Assembly (NCBI RefSeq): GCF_012489685.1
Contig: NC_080043.1
Span: 56,504,289-56,568,288 of the forward strand
DNA length: 64,000 nt
Direction: 5' to 3'
Source of the DNA: Lotus japonicus
Lineage: Eukaryota > Streptophyta > Magnoliopsida > Fabales > Fabaceae
Made by a program: the position numbers and the translations under genes. A model generated the notes under the pieces. The model was not told the DNA's origin. It did no database searches and was given only the letters and a program-made list of their open reading frames with translations. Shown piece by piece: positions 35,938 to 46,286 of this stretch (the first letter of the stretch is position 1; each line of letters starts with the position of its first letter).

Positions 35938-38900
35938 ATTCCAGAGTCTTGTTGAACCTTGGGAACAGGGGAAGCCTGAGTCGAGGTTTGGGCCTCAGCA
36001 CCAGTAGCAAAAGGAGACATAGGAGGGGGCATCACACCAACCACTCGATCAGACTGAATGACTGGGGGCACTTCGTCTCCATCACATTGGACTTCGACAT
36101 GAGGCACACTGTGTTCGCGAACAGGTGAGGCAATGCCTGGAGCATCCTGTGGAGGAGGAAAATTAGAAAAATTATCTCAACATTCTTTAGTATAATAAGG
36201 TTCACAGCCAGGATGTTGCCAAGCAATTGGCTTTGAATTAAAATAAAATGTCAACTTGTCCCACACAGGGTCTAGCTCGCTAGAGTTTAAACTCGAGCTC
36301 GAGGATTCCAAACTTCTCAAGGGACTCGATAGAACAATTGGTGGAGATTTAGGAGGTAATAAATTGGCTCGGGGCACAGCCATTTTAGACATGCCAACCC
36401 TCTGAAGAAGGAAAGTAAAAGTACTTGAGGAGGCATAAAAGAAAAAAAAATCATTAAAACAACCTAGGACCAACGAATGGTTACCTTGTTAGCAGACCTC
36501 TTAAGAGGACTGGAATCTGTTGAACTCTTGGAAGGCGGGGAAGATCGACTACCAGACTTGCGACCAGATTTGGTTCTGGATGTCTTCTTTGAAACTTTCT
36601 CGACTGGCGTCTTCTCGCCCTGTTTGCGTTTGGACTGGGTAGAATCAGAAACAGGAGGGTCCTCATGAGGTGAGGGACTGGAAGCAGAATGTTCTTGAAC
36701 TTTGACCTAGGTGAAGAGCAAAGTCTCAATAGGAAATTCAATAATCAAGACAGGCACAAAGGTTATCGACATGAGCAACTCAAACCTTTTCAACGGCCAA
36801 ACTATCACCCCCTTCAACCGCCTCAGGATGGCTAGCAGATTTGGCTGGAGAAGGTTTGCTCACAGTTGAGCCACCGACCCCCTTGGCCCTTTTCTGACTC
36901 GCCGAAGTAGCAGGAGTGGCTCCCCTTTTTTGACTCTGAAACAAGGCAAAAGATTAGTACGGTCAACGTGCCTAGAAAGAAAAAAAGATTTCAGCTAAAA
37001 GGTACCTTGGTCACAGCAATCGTTTCAGCCAGAGCAACCCCATCATCATCATCGTCATCATCAATCTCGATGGTAGCATGCGGAACTTGAGGCACTTGGG
37101 GAGAAGCTTGCGGAGGCGGTCGAGGAATGGCTTCGGCTGTAACATTAAGAAGAAAAGTTAAAAGACAAATGGCGTAATATAGGCCAAGTCAAATTATTTA
37201 CCTTGACCAATACGCGTGTTTAGCGATGTGGTTGAAGATTTCGACCGGCACGTGTAAAGGAAAATTCCACATGTAGTATTTGGTCCAAGTCACTCGCTTC
37301 CGAGGACGCAATGCCTCATTATATATGTTCTTGATACTGACGTGATCAACCCACTTAGGGAGAACCAGTGGGAAGGCTAGAGCATACTTACAGGTAGGCA
37401 AAGGCGAGAATTTAAAGCCAGTTTTTCGAATAACAAAGGAGAGACCATCTTCCTCAGGAGGAATGATCAGTTGAGATTTCTTGGCTTTAGATTCCCACTT
37501 CTGCCTGAGAACCTGGGTTGCTTTAGCAACAGTTTCTCGAAGGCGAGGACCTGGAAAATATACTACACCCAGGAATTTATGAAAAGCGTCGATTTCGGCC
37601 AGGTGCATACCTCTGGTTTTCTTGGAAGCCGAGTCCTGAACAGGAAAAGCATTTGTCATGTATTGAAGGCAATCCACAAGCGACATTGAAATTTCAGTCC
37701 AATATGCAGACCACCATGTTTCGAATGACTTGGTGACATAGTATGAAGGAATGAAAGAGAAGGGACTAAGATCAAGCAGCTTTTTGTTGTAATGATGAAC
37801 GGTGGTGTCGAAAAAACTGGTATTAGTAATGGTAACAGGATAAAGAACAAGGGTGTTGTCAAACAGAGTATTAGGCAAGTCTTGGCTTAACCCAAATTGT
37901 CGAGAAACCAACTGAGGGTTATAGCCGCACAAAGTGTGATCACTGCTGGCGAAACCTATAGTCAAAACTCAAGGAGACAGGATGGTTTTCCAGAGCTCAA
38001 GTTGATGGGGAGAGAGTGCTTCTGAATTAGGAAGGTTAGGATATGAGTTTCTCAGCCATCGAGGGCCATAGGTTGGCTTGCTGTATGGGGAAAAGCTAGA
38101 TCGGTAGTGCTTTAGTTCGAGAAACATGGCAAAGAATTTCCTAAAATCCGCTTCAAAGTGGGAAGCATCATAAGGCGGAGTCAACGTCTCAAGTCGATGG
38201 GCATCAAACCTCGTGTTGGAAACTGCAGGAGGAGTCTTTTTAGCTGGGAGAAACGATTCGAAAACAACATTTAGCCAGAGTTGGAGCAACCATAAAGGGC
38301 CAGCTGCGTTTAAAGAAGCAACTTTGGGATTTCGAATATCCGCCACAGCTTCATTGATCATTTGGTAGAGGTTGCCAAGAACAAGTCTGGCCATAGCGAT
38401 CTTTCGACCCTCATGAAGCAGGTTGGCCAAGGGAAGAAGTTTGGTCGGAATTCTCAAAGACTTGGTGCAAAAGACATAAGCAGAAAGCTAATATAGAAGG
38501 AAAGCAACATGTTCCGCATCAGACACCTCACCTTCTTCGACATAGTGGTCTTCGATAAATCGACTAAAAGACACATTCTCTGTCGATATCGCAATTGGTG
38601 CAGTTGGGACAGCAGTAGAGTGATAATCATCTCCCATGGGCCAGAGACCAGCAATTGCAGCAATGTCGAGAAGGGTTGGGGTGATCATGCCAAAGGGAAC
38701 ATGGAAGCAATTGGTAGATCTCTCCCATAAATAGAACGAACTCAGAAGCATAGCTGGGTTGTACGAAATAGCTGATCTCGACAACTGTATTAAGTCAAAA
38801 ATCCCAGTGTCTTTAAAATGTTGAGCTTTGCAAGCCTCTACCCTATCAAGCCATTTGAGATAAGCTCCCTTGTTGGCGGTTGGATTGGGAGGGGCAGATC

Positions 38901-39660
38901 GAAAAGCTCTTTTAGGGTCACTCAGAAAGGGCATACGGTAGAAGGATCGAAATGCTAGAATAAGTTCTTCTCCTCGAATACTAGGGTGAAATGTCTCATA
39001 TTTGTCAGGAAGGCTATTAGGTCTATCGACCTTTACCTTTTTCAAAGGTCCTAAAATGGCGCGTAAAGTTCCATTAACAGAGAAAGGAATGAGTACCTGA
39101 GACTTCCAGATAGCTCTTTTCTCTGCTTCACTTGGTGGGTCTGGAATGGGTACACGCTAGGCCTCACTCATCTTGAGTTCAGTCGCCATCGGAATAGCGT
39201 TGCCGGAGTCAGAAGCCATGGAAAATGGGTGAAAGGTTCCCTAGAGGAAATGAAGAAGTAGATGTTTGCAGAAGATTTCAAAAGAATTTTGAGAGTCTGG
39301 TGAGCGTAAAGCTTGTAAGAAGCGTTAATGGTGTATTTACAGACGCGGAGAAGGAACGGATTTGAAGGTGCATTAAGCCATACCGTATAAAATTTTGGGG
39401 TCCCAACGGTTATTTTATTATTAAAACTGTTGCCCCCTAGTTTGTAGGCAAAAAGGGTAATCATAACTCTAGTGAAAAATGCTAAAGCCGTCAGCAAAAA
39501 GTTGGACGCTATGACTGTTGATTGGACCTGAAAATGGGCGGCTAGGATTACAAGATGTTTGGCTTTCCACAAAAGTTAAATTTATCTAAAGTTTCGACTC
39601 AAAAAATGCTTGGTTTCTCCAAGGTATGGTAGTTGAAGACCAACATTTTTGGGGGGCATC

Positions 39661-40489
39661 TGTGGGCCCAAAATATTTGGCCCAAAACTCGTCAACACAA
39701 GCTTGTCGAAATATGGATCCAGGAGGATCATGAAAAGTATAAGTTAAGCGAATGGCAAATTTCGACGAATGCAACGTTGAAAACTGTTGCTGTTAAAACG
39801 GGCAAATTCAGCACTTGTGTTTAATTGGCGAGTGTTCCATAACAGAATCATTTAGGGATTCTTCCCACGATGGCCACCCATGTGGCAAGCAAGCGGTTAA
39901 GAGGCATCACTCTCCCCACTACGCATGACGTTTCCGGTGCAAGCAATAGATCGTGGGGGAACCAAGCCTACTAACTCATCCAGCAAGAGGAAAAAACCGC
40001 CAAGGACACGCGAGACATTGGAGCACTATAAATAGAAGAAAATTATGCAGAAGAAAGGGTTCCCAACTCAACTCCCAAAAACTCACTAAAAAGCTCATAT
40101 GTCCGCATCAAAGAGACTCAAAGAGCCTAACGTGATCATGAAGGAGTACGTTGCAGAACCAGCCGTTTAAGATTCTTGCATTTAGCATTTTCAAACTTGT
40201 TGTTATGTTCATTTGATTTCCTGTCGATTTTATCCCGTTTGATGTAATTTCCAGTTTTCGACTTACTTTATGTAATTTCCCTTTTGTTTAATGCCATTCG
40301 ATTTCGAGTACTTTTAAGTGTTTGTTTTAGATCGCAAACCAGCCTTTGGCATTCGATTGTCGAAAAGTTCAAATTCACACACAGTACTTTGGCAAGACGT
40401 TTTCCCAAAAGAACCCTTACTCTTAAAGCTCTTCAACTTTTTCCAGTCGAATTTGGAGAATGTTTGTTTACCAAATATCACAGTAAACA
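39661..40489 (+). repeat. Tat element 3' LTR
   Basis: Begins TGTGGGCCCAAAAT and ends CACAGTAAACA, with TATAAATA at 40027-40034. Co-linear with the 5' LTR. Confidence 0.92.
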
Positions 40490-41935
40490 GGGTCCTTAAG
40501 GCTTTTGAGTCGGCCGGAACAGATCTATCTAATGTGACCTTTTAGGAACTGAAGGTCATGCTTAGATTAGATATGTATTCGCACTAGTACATATTGCACA
40601 TACTTCAAAATAAGAAGTGAATGGATGAAATTCATTTCACAATGCACTCAGTCAATATCCAAATAAATTCTTAGGAGAGTGAATAAAAAGGCCCTCAGTA
40701 GGAGCTAGAAAAGAGTTTAAAATGATGCTAACCATAATTACAAGTTTTCACACTCAAGAAGTCTAATGGAGAATGAGTTTGAAATTAAAGAAACACCATA
40801 TTTTTTATGTTTAAAGAAACACAATAGTTTTCGTAGAGAATGAGTCCAAACTCCAGACTTTGTCCTGGATAGGTGTCGTTGAATTTTGTGTCCTTACTTA
40901 CTAATGAAGATTCGATTTACTACGTCAACAGGTAAAGCATGAGCTGCTGGATCTATCAATTTCAATCATGGATATTCAAGAAGGTAAAGTCCTGCAAGAA
41001 CAAACAAAGCAACTTCAGCATCGTTAGTTTTATTGTGCAGAAAGAATATAAAAGAGTTTAACAAAAGCATTGTGTTTATTCTGTTTAGTTTGGATGGAAA
41101 ATACAAAGAAAATGACTAAAAACAAAACGTATAATTTTAGGAGGATGTTAAAAAAATATTTTCTAGCGACGAAAAAACAAAATTGATGTATTTTGCATGA
41201 CCAAAAACTTATTTAAGTCAATTTAAAAAAGTGAAAGATTTGAAATGTAAATATGGTAATGTAGCATAAAATTATATTAAATATTCGTAATACGAAAGTT
41301 TCAATCACACAGTAATTAGCAACTAAGTAATCGTGTTGATTTTTTTGTTGCACTGGAAAAAATAAGATACATGTAGATTTTTTATTTATTTATTAAAATT
41401 TGTCATGAATTTAGAAAATCTGTAATGAAATGCTATAAAATAAAATAAGTCAAACATGTGAGCAAATGCCCAAGATAGAGATAAAGACAAAAGTAGAGAA
41501 TACGAAGGAAGGGAAAAGAGTTTTTAGTAGTTCTAAGGTAATATACCCTATGCTTCTATTTGATCGATGATATTGTTTATAGCTTCACACTAGCTAAGTA
41601 TTCTTCATATGTTTGACATCAACAGTCTAGCTACTTTTGTGCCTTTTACTTGAGAAGTAAACATTTTCTATAATTGATTATCCCTTAGTCTCATGTTTGG
41701 CCACGTTCTGCTTCTGGCTGTTCTGCTTGTTTTTGCTTTAGTTTTCTTGTTTCTGTTTTTCATATAGTAGTAAGCTCGGTTCTTCTTTGTCTTTATTTTC
41801 TCTGTTTCTAGTTTCTACTGTACTTTCTTGAACCACTTGGGAGAGAATGTTCCCAAGACTATCTTTTTTTCAATGTGATTCTCTTTTCTAAAAAAAGAAA
41901 TAGGACTTTTTTCGACTAATGTTTTCCATTATCTT
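40490..41935. other. Intergenic DNA, no gene seen
   Basis: AT-rich sequence between the Tat element and the non-coding LTR element. A plus-strand block TTGGGAGAGAATGTTCCCAA (about 41840-41860) followed by a T-rich tail resembles a LINE 3' end. No reading frame or RNA gene is recognised. Confidence 0.5.
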
Positions 41936-43792
41936 TGTTCCGGTATGGAACTATCAAGCAAGGGCTAAACAGTTTGAGAGCGATAGAAAACTGACAAAAT
42001 GAGAAAATGTATGAAAAGTTGGATCCCCCACCGCTTGGGTGGTGTCTGATATTTATAGCTTTGTTCTGACCCGCTTGGGATCATGGATCGCTCGGCCCAT
42101 TATATGTACAAGTATTGCAAAGCCCACAATATTACAAAGTTGGTACGTCCATATCAGTAATGCATATTTCCTAAGTTCTCGACGCTTATAGAATTAATGC
42201 GCCCTATAAGCCCATATCAGTACACAAGCCCACAAGACACCAAGTCTTAAAAGCTTTAAGACGAAGTGTATCTTCTTTTCGAGCCCACAAGTAATCAACT
42301 CACCCAACACTATACAAAGATTAACAAGTAATTGATACGCCAAAAAATGTGCAAAGAAAATAATGGGCGCACAGGCTCCAAAATCAAATAAAAATTCAAA
42401 GACATAAAAGCTAAGTAGTCATTTCTTTGTCATTTCAACTCCTGTTGTTGCTTCTTAATCTTTGTGTAGCGCGTGCAAGTTGACTCCAGTTGTCCCTTCA
42501 CAGCCTCAAAATTCACGTGTGTGTAGTAGGTTGTACCATTTGTAAAAACGATATTGTTAGTCCAACAATCTGATCATTTCTCTATCAACTATTATATGAA
42601 TTCATAAGGTTTTAACACTTGAACTTAATCAAAATTCCACCAAGAAAGTTAATGTCAATTAATTTATTGGCATTATGCTCGTTTTTGATCGATGATCAAG
42701 CAAGGCTTTTGCTCGCTTGGAGGCTTTGTGCTTGAATTGGGTAAGCTTAAACCAATCAAGGTTGTACTTATGAATCCGTGGTCAAATGCTCTAGTTTTAA
42801 GAGTCTTACTCTTATCTCAATTGTCTGGCATCGCCCAATTGATAGACCTAAGTTGGAGAAATGAAGAAAAGACTCTCCCGCCCGGGTAGAGAAAAGAGTG
42901 CATAATGTTGTCTCCTTTGACTGTTTTTAGTCAACTCATCACCTGTCAACTCATCACCTTATTAGCATAAGATAAAATATAATATAAAACATTGATAATA
43001 TCAAAACTAGTTGTTCTCCGCCCAATGTTTTAATTTCCACGCCCAAGTAAGAAAAACTAATCTCCATCTCCTTTTATTTGTCTTTAAAAATTGCAATAAC
43101 AAAATAAAATCTTGTAAAACTTAATACTTGCTAGAAGAATGAAACGCCCAACACTTGCACTCACTTGCACTCTTTCAAAGAAGAATTTCGACACAAGAGC
43201 AACTCAAGTATATGTATACAAACATCATGTGTGTCACCGCCGCGAATTTTTGTTCTCCTCTTCGTCTCCTTCCCTTTCTCTCGATCTGTTTCCTGATGTT
43301 GAATTTTTGGTTTGATGTCACCAATTCGCCCTCCTCTTTGATGTCAAAGCATTATTTCCTTTTGAAACTGACATTTTGACAGAGATTTATTGCATCGTTT
43401 CCCCTTCAATTTCGTTCGCCCTCCTCTCTCATAAGTAGAAATCACATAGCCTCTTGTTCGCGGTAGTGGGGATTCGTTTTACGGAAGCCCCACGGTGGGC
43501 GCCAATGTTCCGGTATGGAACTATCAAGCAAGGGTTAAACAGTTTGAGAGCGATAGAAAACTGATAAAATGAGAAAATGTATGAAAAGTTAGATCCCCCA
43601 CCGCTTGGGTGGTGTCTGATATTTATAGCTTTGTTCTGACCCGCTTGGGATCATGGATCGTCCGGCCCATTATATGTACAAGTATTACAAAGCCCACAAT
43701 ATTACAAAGTTGGTACGCCCATATCAGTAATGCATATTTCCTAAGTTCTCGACGCTTATAGAATTAACGCGCCATATAAGCCCATCAGTACA
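41936..43792 (-). mobile_element. Non-coding LTR retrotransposon (TRIM/LARD-like), TSD ATCTT
   Basis: Terminal direct repeats of 289 bp (41936-42224) and 287 bp (43506-43792) both begin TGTTCCGGTATGG and end CAGTACA on plus, and differ by about nine substitutions and a 2-bp indel. ATCTT flanks the element at 41931-41935 and 43793-43797. In minus orientation the 5' LTR is followed by TTGGCGCCCACCGTGGGGC, a primer-binding-like sequence (about 43487-43505). A TATA box TATAAATA is on the minus strand at about 42050-42058 and at the matching place in the other LTR. The 1281-bp interior has no recognisable gag or pol. Confidence 0.88.
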
Positions 43793-43928
43793 ATCTTTGT
43801 TTATATATTTGACAATTTGTACTATATTCAAATTAATTAGTTGTCTGTACGTGATGCGCGCATGATTTAATCCCTTACTTATGGATAGTTAAACTTGTAC
43901 AACGTAGATTTGAAGCAAAACGAACGCG

Positions 43929-44375
43929 ATGGAACCAGATAATTCAAATTCCACCCAAAAAAATCCCCAGCAGAGCAAAAAGAAATCATATATTAAAAAT
44001 ATATTTAATTATAAATGTGGAAAGTTTGATGATGTACATAGCTCCTCTACATCTGCCGTGGTGACACTGACACATACTCCTCCTCAGAATCCTACAGAGG
44101 ATACATCTAAATCTTTGGTGGTGAATACAAGTCCTGAGTATAAAGATATTCATCCGATTGAGTCATCTATAAAGTACTATACATCTAAATCTTCTGAACA
44201 AGAAGGTGATATTTTTCTCCATACGAGTCCTGGTCAATATTCTTCTTCTGAGTTGATTTCGAGTCCTGATCAATATTCTTCTGAAGAAGGTGATGTATAT
44301 TTTTATTCTCAAAGGTTGTTGTCTGTACCACCAGAACGTACAATTTATTCACCTCCACCATATTATAGAAGGTAG
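43929..44375 (+). CDS. Hypothetical small Ser/Pro/Tyr-rich protein (148 aa)
   Basis: A single uninterrupted frame begins at MEPDNSNSTQKNPQQ and ends YSPPPYYRR. The N-terminal third is basic (QQSKKKSYIKN). The rest is rich in Ser, Thr, Pro and Tyr, with an internal repetition: SSEQEGDIFLHTSPGQYSS and SPDQYSSEEGDVYFYS. It has no membrane segment or known domain. A TATATAT lies near 43802. It sits just downstream of the non-coding LTR element, 135 bp away. I do not recognise it. It may be a lineage-specific gene, the first exon of a longer gene, or chance. Confidence 0.4.
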   Translation: MEPDNSNSTQKNPQQSKKKSYIKNIFNYKCGKFDDVHSSSTSAVVTLTHTPPQNPTEDTSKSLVVNTSPEYKDIHPIESSIKYYTSKSSEQEGDIFLHTSPGQYSSSELISSPDQYSSEEGDVYFYSQRLLSVPPERTIYSPPPYYRR

Positions 44376-44494
44376 GGAAATTTTTCTTTTCTTATTTGTG
44401 TTTTCCCCTTTTTTTTCTGTTGGTGCTTTTGGCAAAATGATTTAATGACAACATGTACAGGTGGTTGTTTTCTAATGTGACTTTAGATTTGTGG

Positions 44495-45138
44495 TTAATA
44501 GTGTTCATGGATTGGGTTGGTACCATGTTTGAGGCAAAATACAAACTGAACCGACTAAATTTAATTGATTTTATTTTGTAAAAAGATTCAGCAAATCAAA
44601 ACAAAACAGGTATAAATTTATCATTTTCTGTGTATAAATTTTGAATTTTAGAGTTTCATTGTTCTACAATAACTTTATGTAGACATTTCAAAAAAAATAA
44701 CTTTATACAGAAGTACCGACAAAAAAAAGTTATGTTGGGGGCTTATAGTTTAGCTGGATATCTTGGGTTTGAGTCATAGTTGCTTTAAATACTTGGTATA
44801 TGCAAAGCTTTGCCAATCATTCTTGTTCTACCGCAACTCGAACTAAATTGTTTTGGTGGAGAATACTTGTGATTTTAAAAAATACGCTTGAGCCAAAATG
44901 ATTTAAAAAATAGAAAATGGTTGTAAGTAATAAAGTAGTGTAAATATATGTAAAAAAATTAAATTTGAAAAAATACTATTGAATGATTAGGTTAGTCGGA
45001 CACAAAATATTGAAATAATTAAACCCAAACACTGAAATTAGTGCAATTGGTTTGATTTAGATTTAAGGTAAACAAATTATATTAGTTTGATTTGAATCAT
45101 TTGGTCTGTCGAATCGATCTTAACCGATACACACCTCT
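44495..45138. mobile_element. hAT-like non-autonomous element, TSD ATTTGTGG
   Basis: A perfect 8-bp repeat ATTTGTGG (44487-44494 and 45139-45146) brackets 644 bp of AT-rich non-coding DNA. The ends TTAATAGTGTTCATGG and (reverse complement) AGAGGTGTGTATCGG are imperfect inverted repeats of the GGTGTTCATGG kind seen in plant hAT-type MITEs. An 8-bp duplication is the hAT size. Confidence 0.5.
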
Positions 45139-45146
45139 ATTTGTGG

Positions 45147-46286
45147 CACTATTAGAGGTCATTGATGTACAAAAATTTTAATTTTTTTGGCAAATTTTAG
45201 GAATAATTGGTTTGCTTTTGTAACTTCAGCTTAGTTTGCTATTTTATTTTTATTCAGGAGATTGTTTCTTTAATTTTATCTTATTTGTAAATATCTTGAT
45301 TTGAGGAATTTAATAAGTTATTATAGAAAATCTTACTTTATTGAGTACAAATATCATTTTTCAATTTATAATATTACGCGGCTGAACCAGAAAATTATTT
45401 TCTTTCATTATTTCTATCCTTCTCTGGCTCAAGCCCTGCTTAACCGCATTGGCATAATGCAATGTAAGAGGAATACAATTCCTTCATGAGAAATAATCTA
45501 TGGTTGCTAGTACGTCTACCACATTGACGAAAACCAATAGGCTGCAGGTGGGTTTTTCGAGCAGAATACATCCCAAATGAATCAAGTAGAAAGTACAAAA
45601 TCAAAATGGGAACAAAATACTTTAATCAGCATGGTTTTATTCTGCAAAAACATTTAGTCCAATGGTCAAGCTTACAAGCGATTAATTCAAATTTTACTTA
45701 AAAGAAGTCAGTATGTTCATATGTACTGTTAATGTTCTGTGTTTCTCATTTACACTAAGAGAAAAAAGTTGTAAATCTACAGTATCAATATAAACCACAA
45801 AATGACTTAACTGGATGAATATACAGTAGCCTAGTTTGAAATGGAAAGATTGATATCATGTCATGATATTTTTTTGTAATGGCACCCTTAAGCATACAAA
45901 GCAGGATTCTATTTTGTGAATGCACGGCAACCATAACAAGAAAGACCAACTTGTAAAGAAGAGGAAAATAGCAAAATTAAGAGCGCAACACGCACATCAC
46001 CATATCAAGCAAAAGGCAAAACTTGGCGCCTAATCTCAAATTTTAACAAAAGGTTATGCAAATGAACAAGCTAAAATTTCAATAAACTAATAATCACCAA
46101 ACACTGGCCAAAAAACAACTTAGAATACAGTTGGTTTTTCCATGTTAAGACAAATACCACGGAGAAAAGAAAGAAGCATGCTGTCGAAGTTCCAATGGCA
46201 GTCTGTCTACACGGATCAACAGTAACGGGTATGTCTCTCCTTCACTTCACAAAAGCACAATGAGGAGTAAGCCAGCCAGCTATGAA
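45147..46286. other. Intergenic DNA downstream of the UBC gene
   Basis: No gene is recognised on either strand. The portion nearest 46286 should contain the UBC 3' untranslated region (minus strand). No repeat of note. Confidence 0.5.

Larger units (their letters stand above)
31206..39219 (-). pseudogene. Antisense plant mobile domain (PMD) gene carried by the Tat element
   Basis: The ATG at 39219 opens a minus-strand frame of about 672 codons to a GT donor at 37201. Within it are KYETFHPSIRGEELILAFRS, FDLIQLSRSAISYNPAML, NCFHVPFGMITPTLLDIAAI, AGLWPMGDDYHS and LANLLHEGRKIAMARLVLGN, the pattern of the plant mobile domain. Short downstream exons (about 37006-37136, 36786-36935, 36485-36704, 36180-36402, 35938-36148) encode an acidic DDDDDDD tract and Lys/Ser/Pro-rich linkers. 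The last exon (31206 to about 32012) encodes a coiled coil (EVLKLTARKTLIASDLASID, LDELQRDMAKLEKERATLVE). Three in-frame stops (TAG 39158, TAG 38488, TGA about 37966) and a solo LTR inserted in an exon break it. One splice phase (intron 1) does not close by one base. Function unknown; nuclear location is inferred. Confidence 0.78.
21943..40489 (+). mobile_element. Tat-lineage Ty3/gypsy retrotransposon with antisense genes
   Basis: LTRs lie at 21943-22772 and 39661-40489. The flanks GGGGC (21938-21942) and GGGTC (40490-40494) are a near-match 5-bp duplication. A primer-binding candidate follows the 5' LTR (GCACGCCCCGTGGGACC, about 22776). A polypurine tract (TTTTTGGGGGGCATC) precedes the 3' LTR. 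Order on plus: gag, protease, reverse transcriptase, RNase H, a second RNase H, integrase, ending at 30123. About 9.5 kb then remains to the 3' LTR, and it carries two antisense genes. A dual RNase H and extra antisense ORFs between pol and the 3' LTR are features of the Tat lineage. Length is 18.5 kb, about 14.6 kb without the nested Tekay LTR. Coding parts are decayed. Confidence 0.9.

Noticed and set aside
21919..40515. GGCCGACT at 21919 and AGTCGGCC at 40508 as inverted repeats flanking the Tat element
   Set aside because: Only 8 bases; the GGGGC/GGGTC near-duplication and LTR ends already define the element. Probably chance or part of the pre-insertion site.
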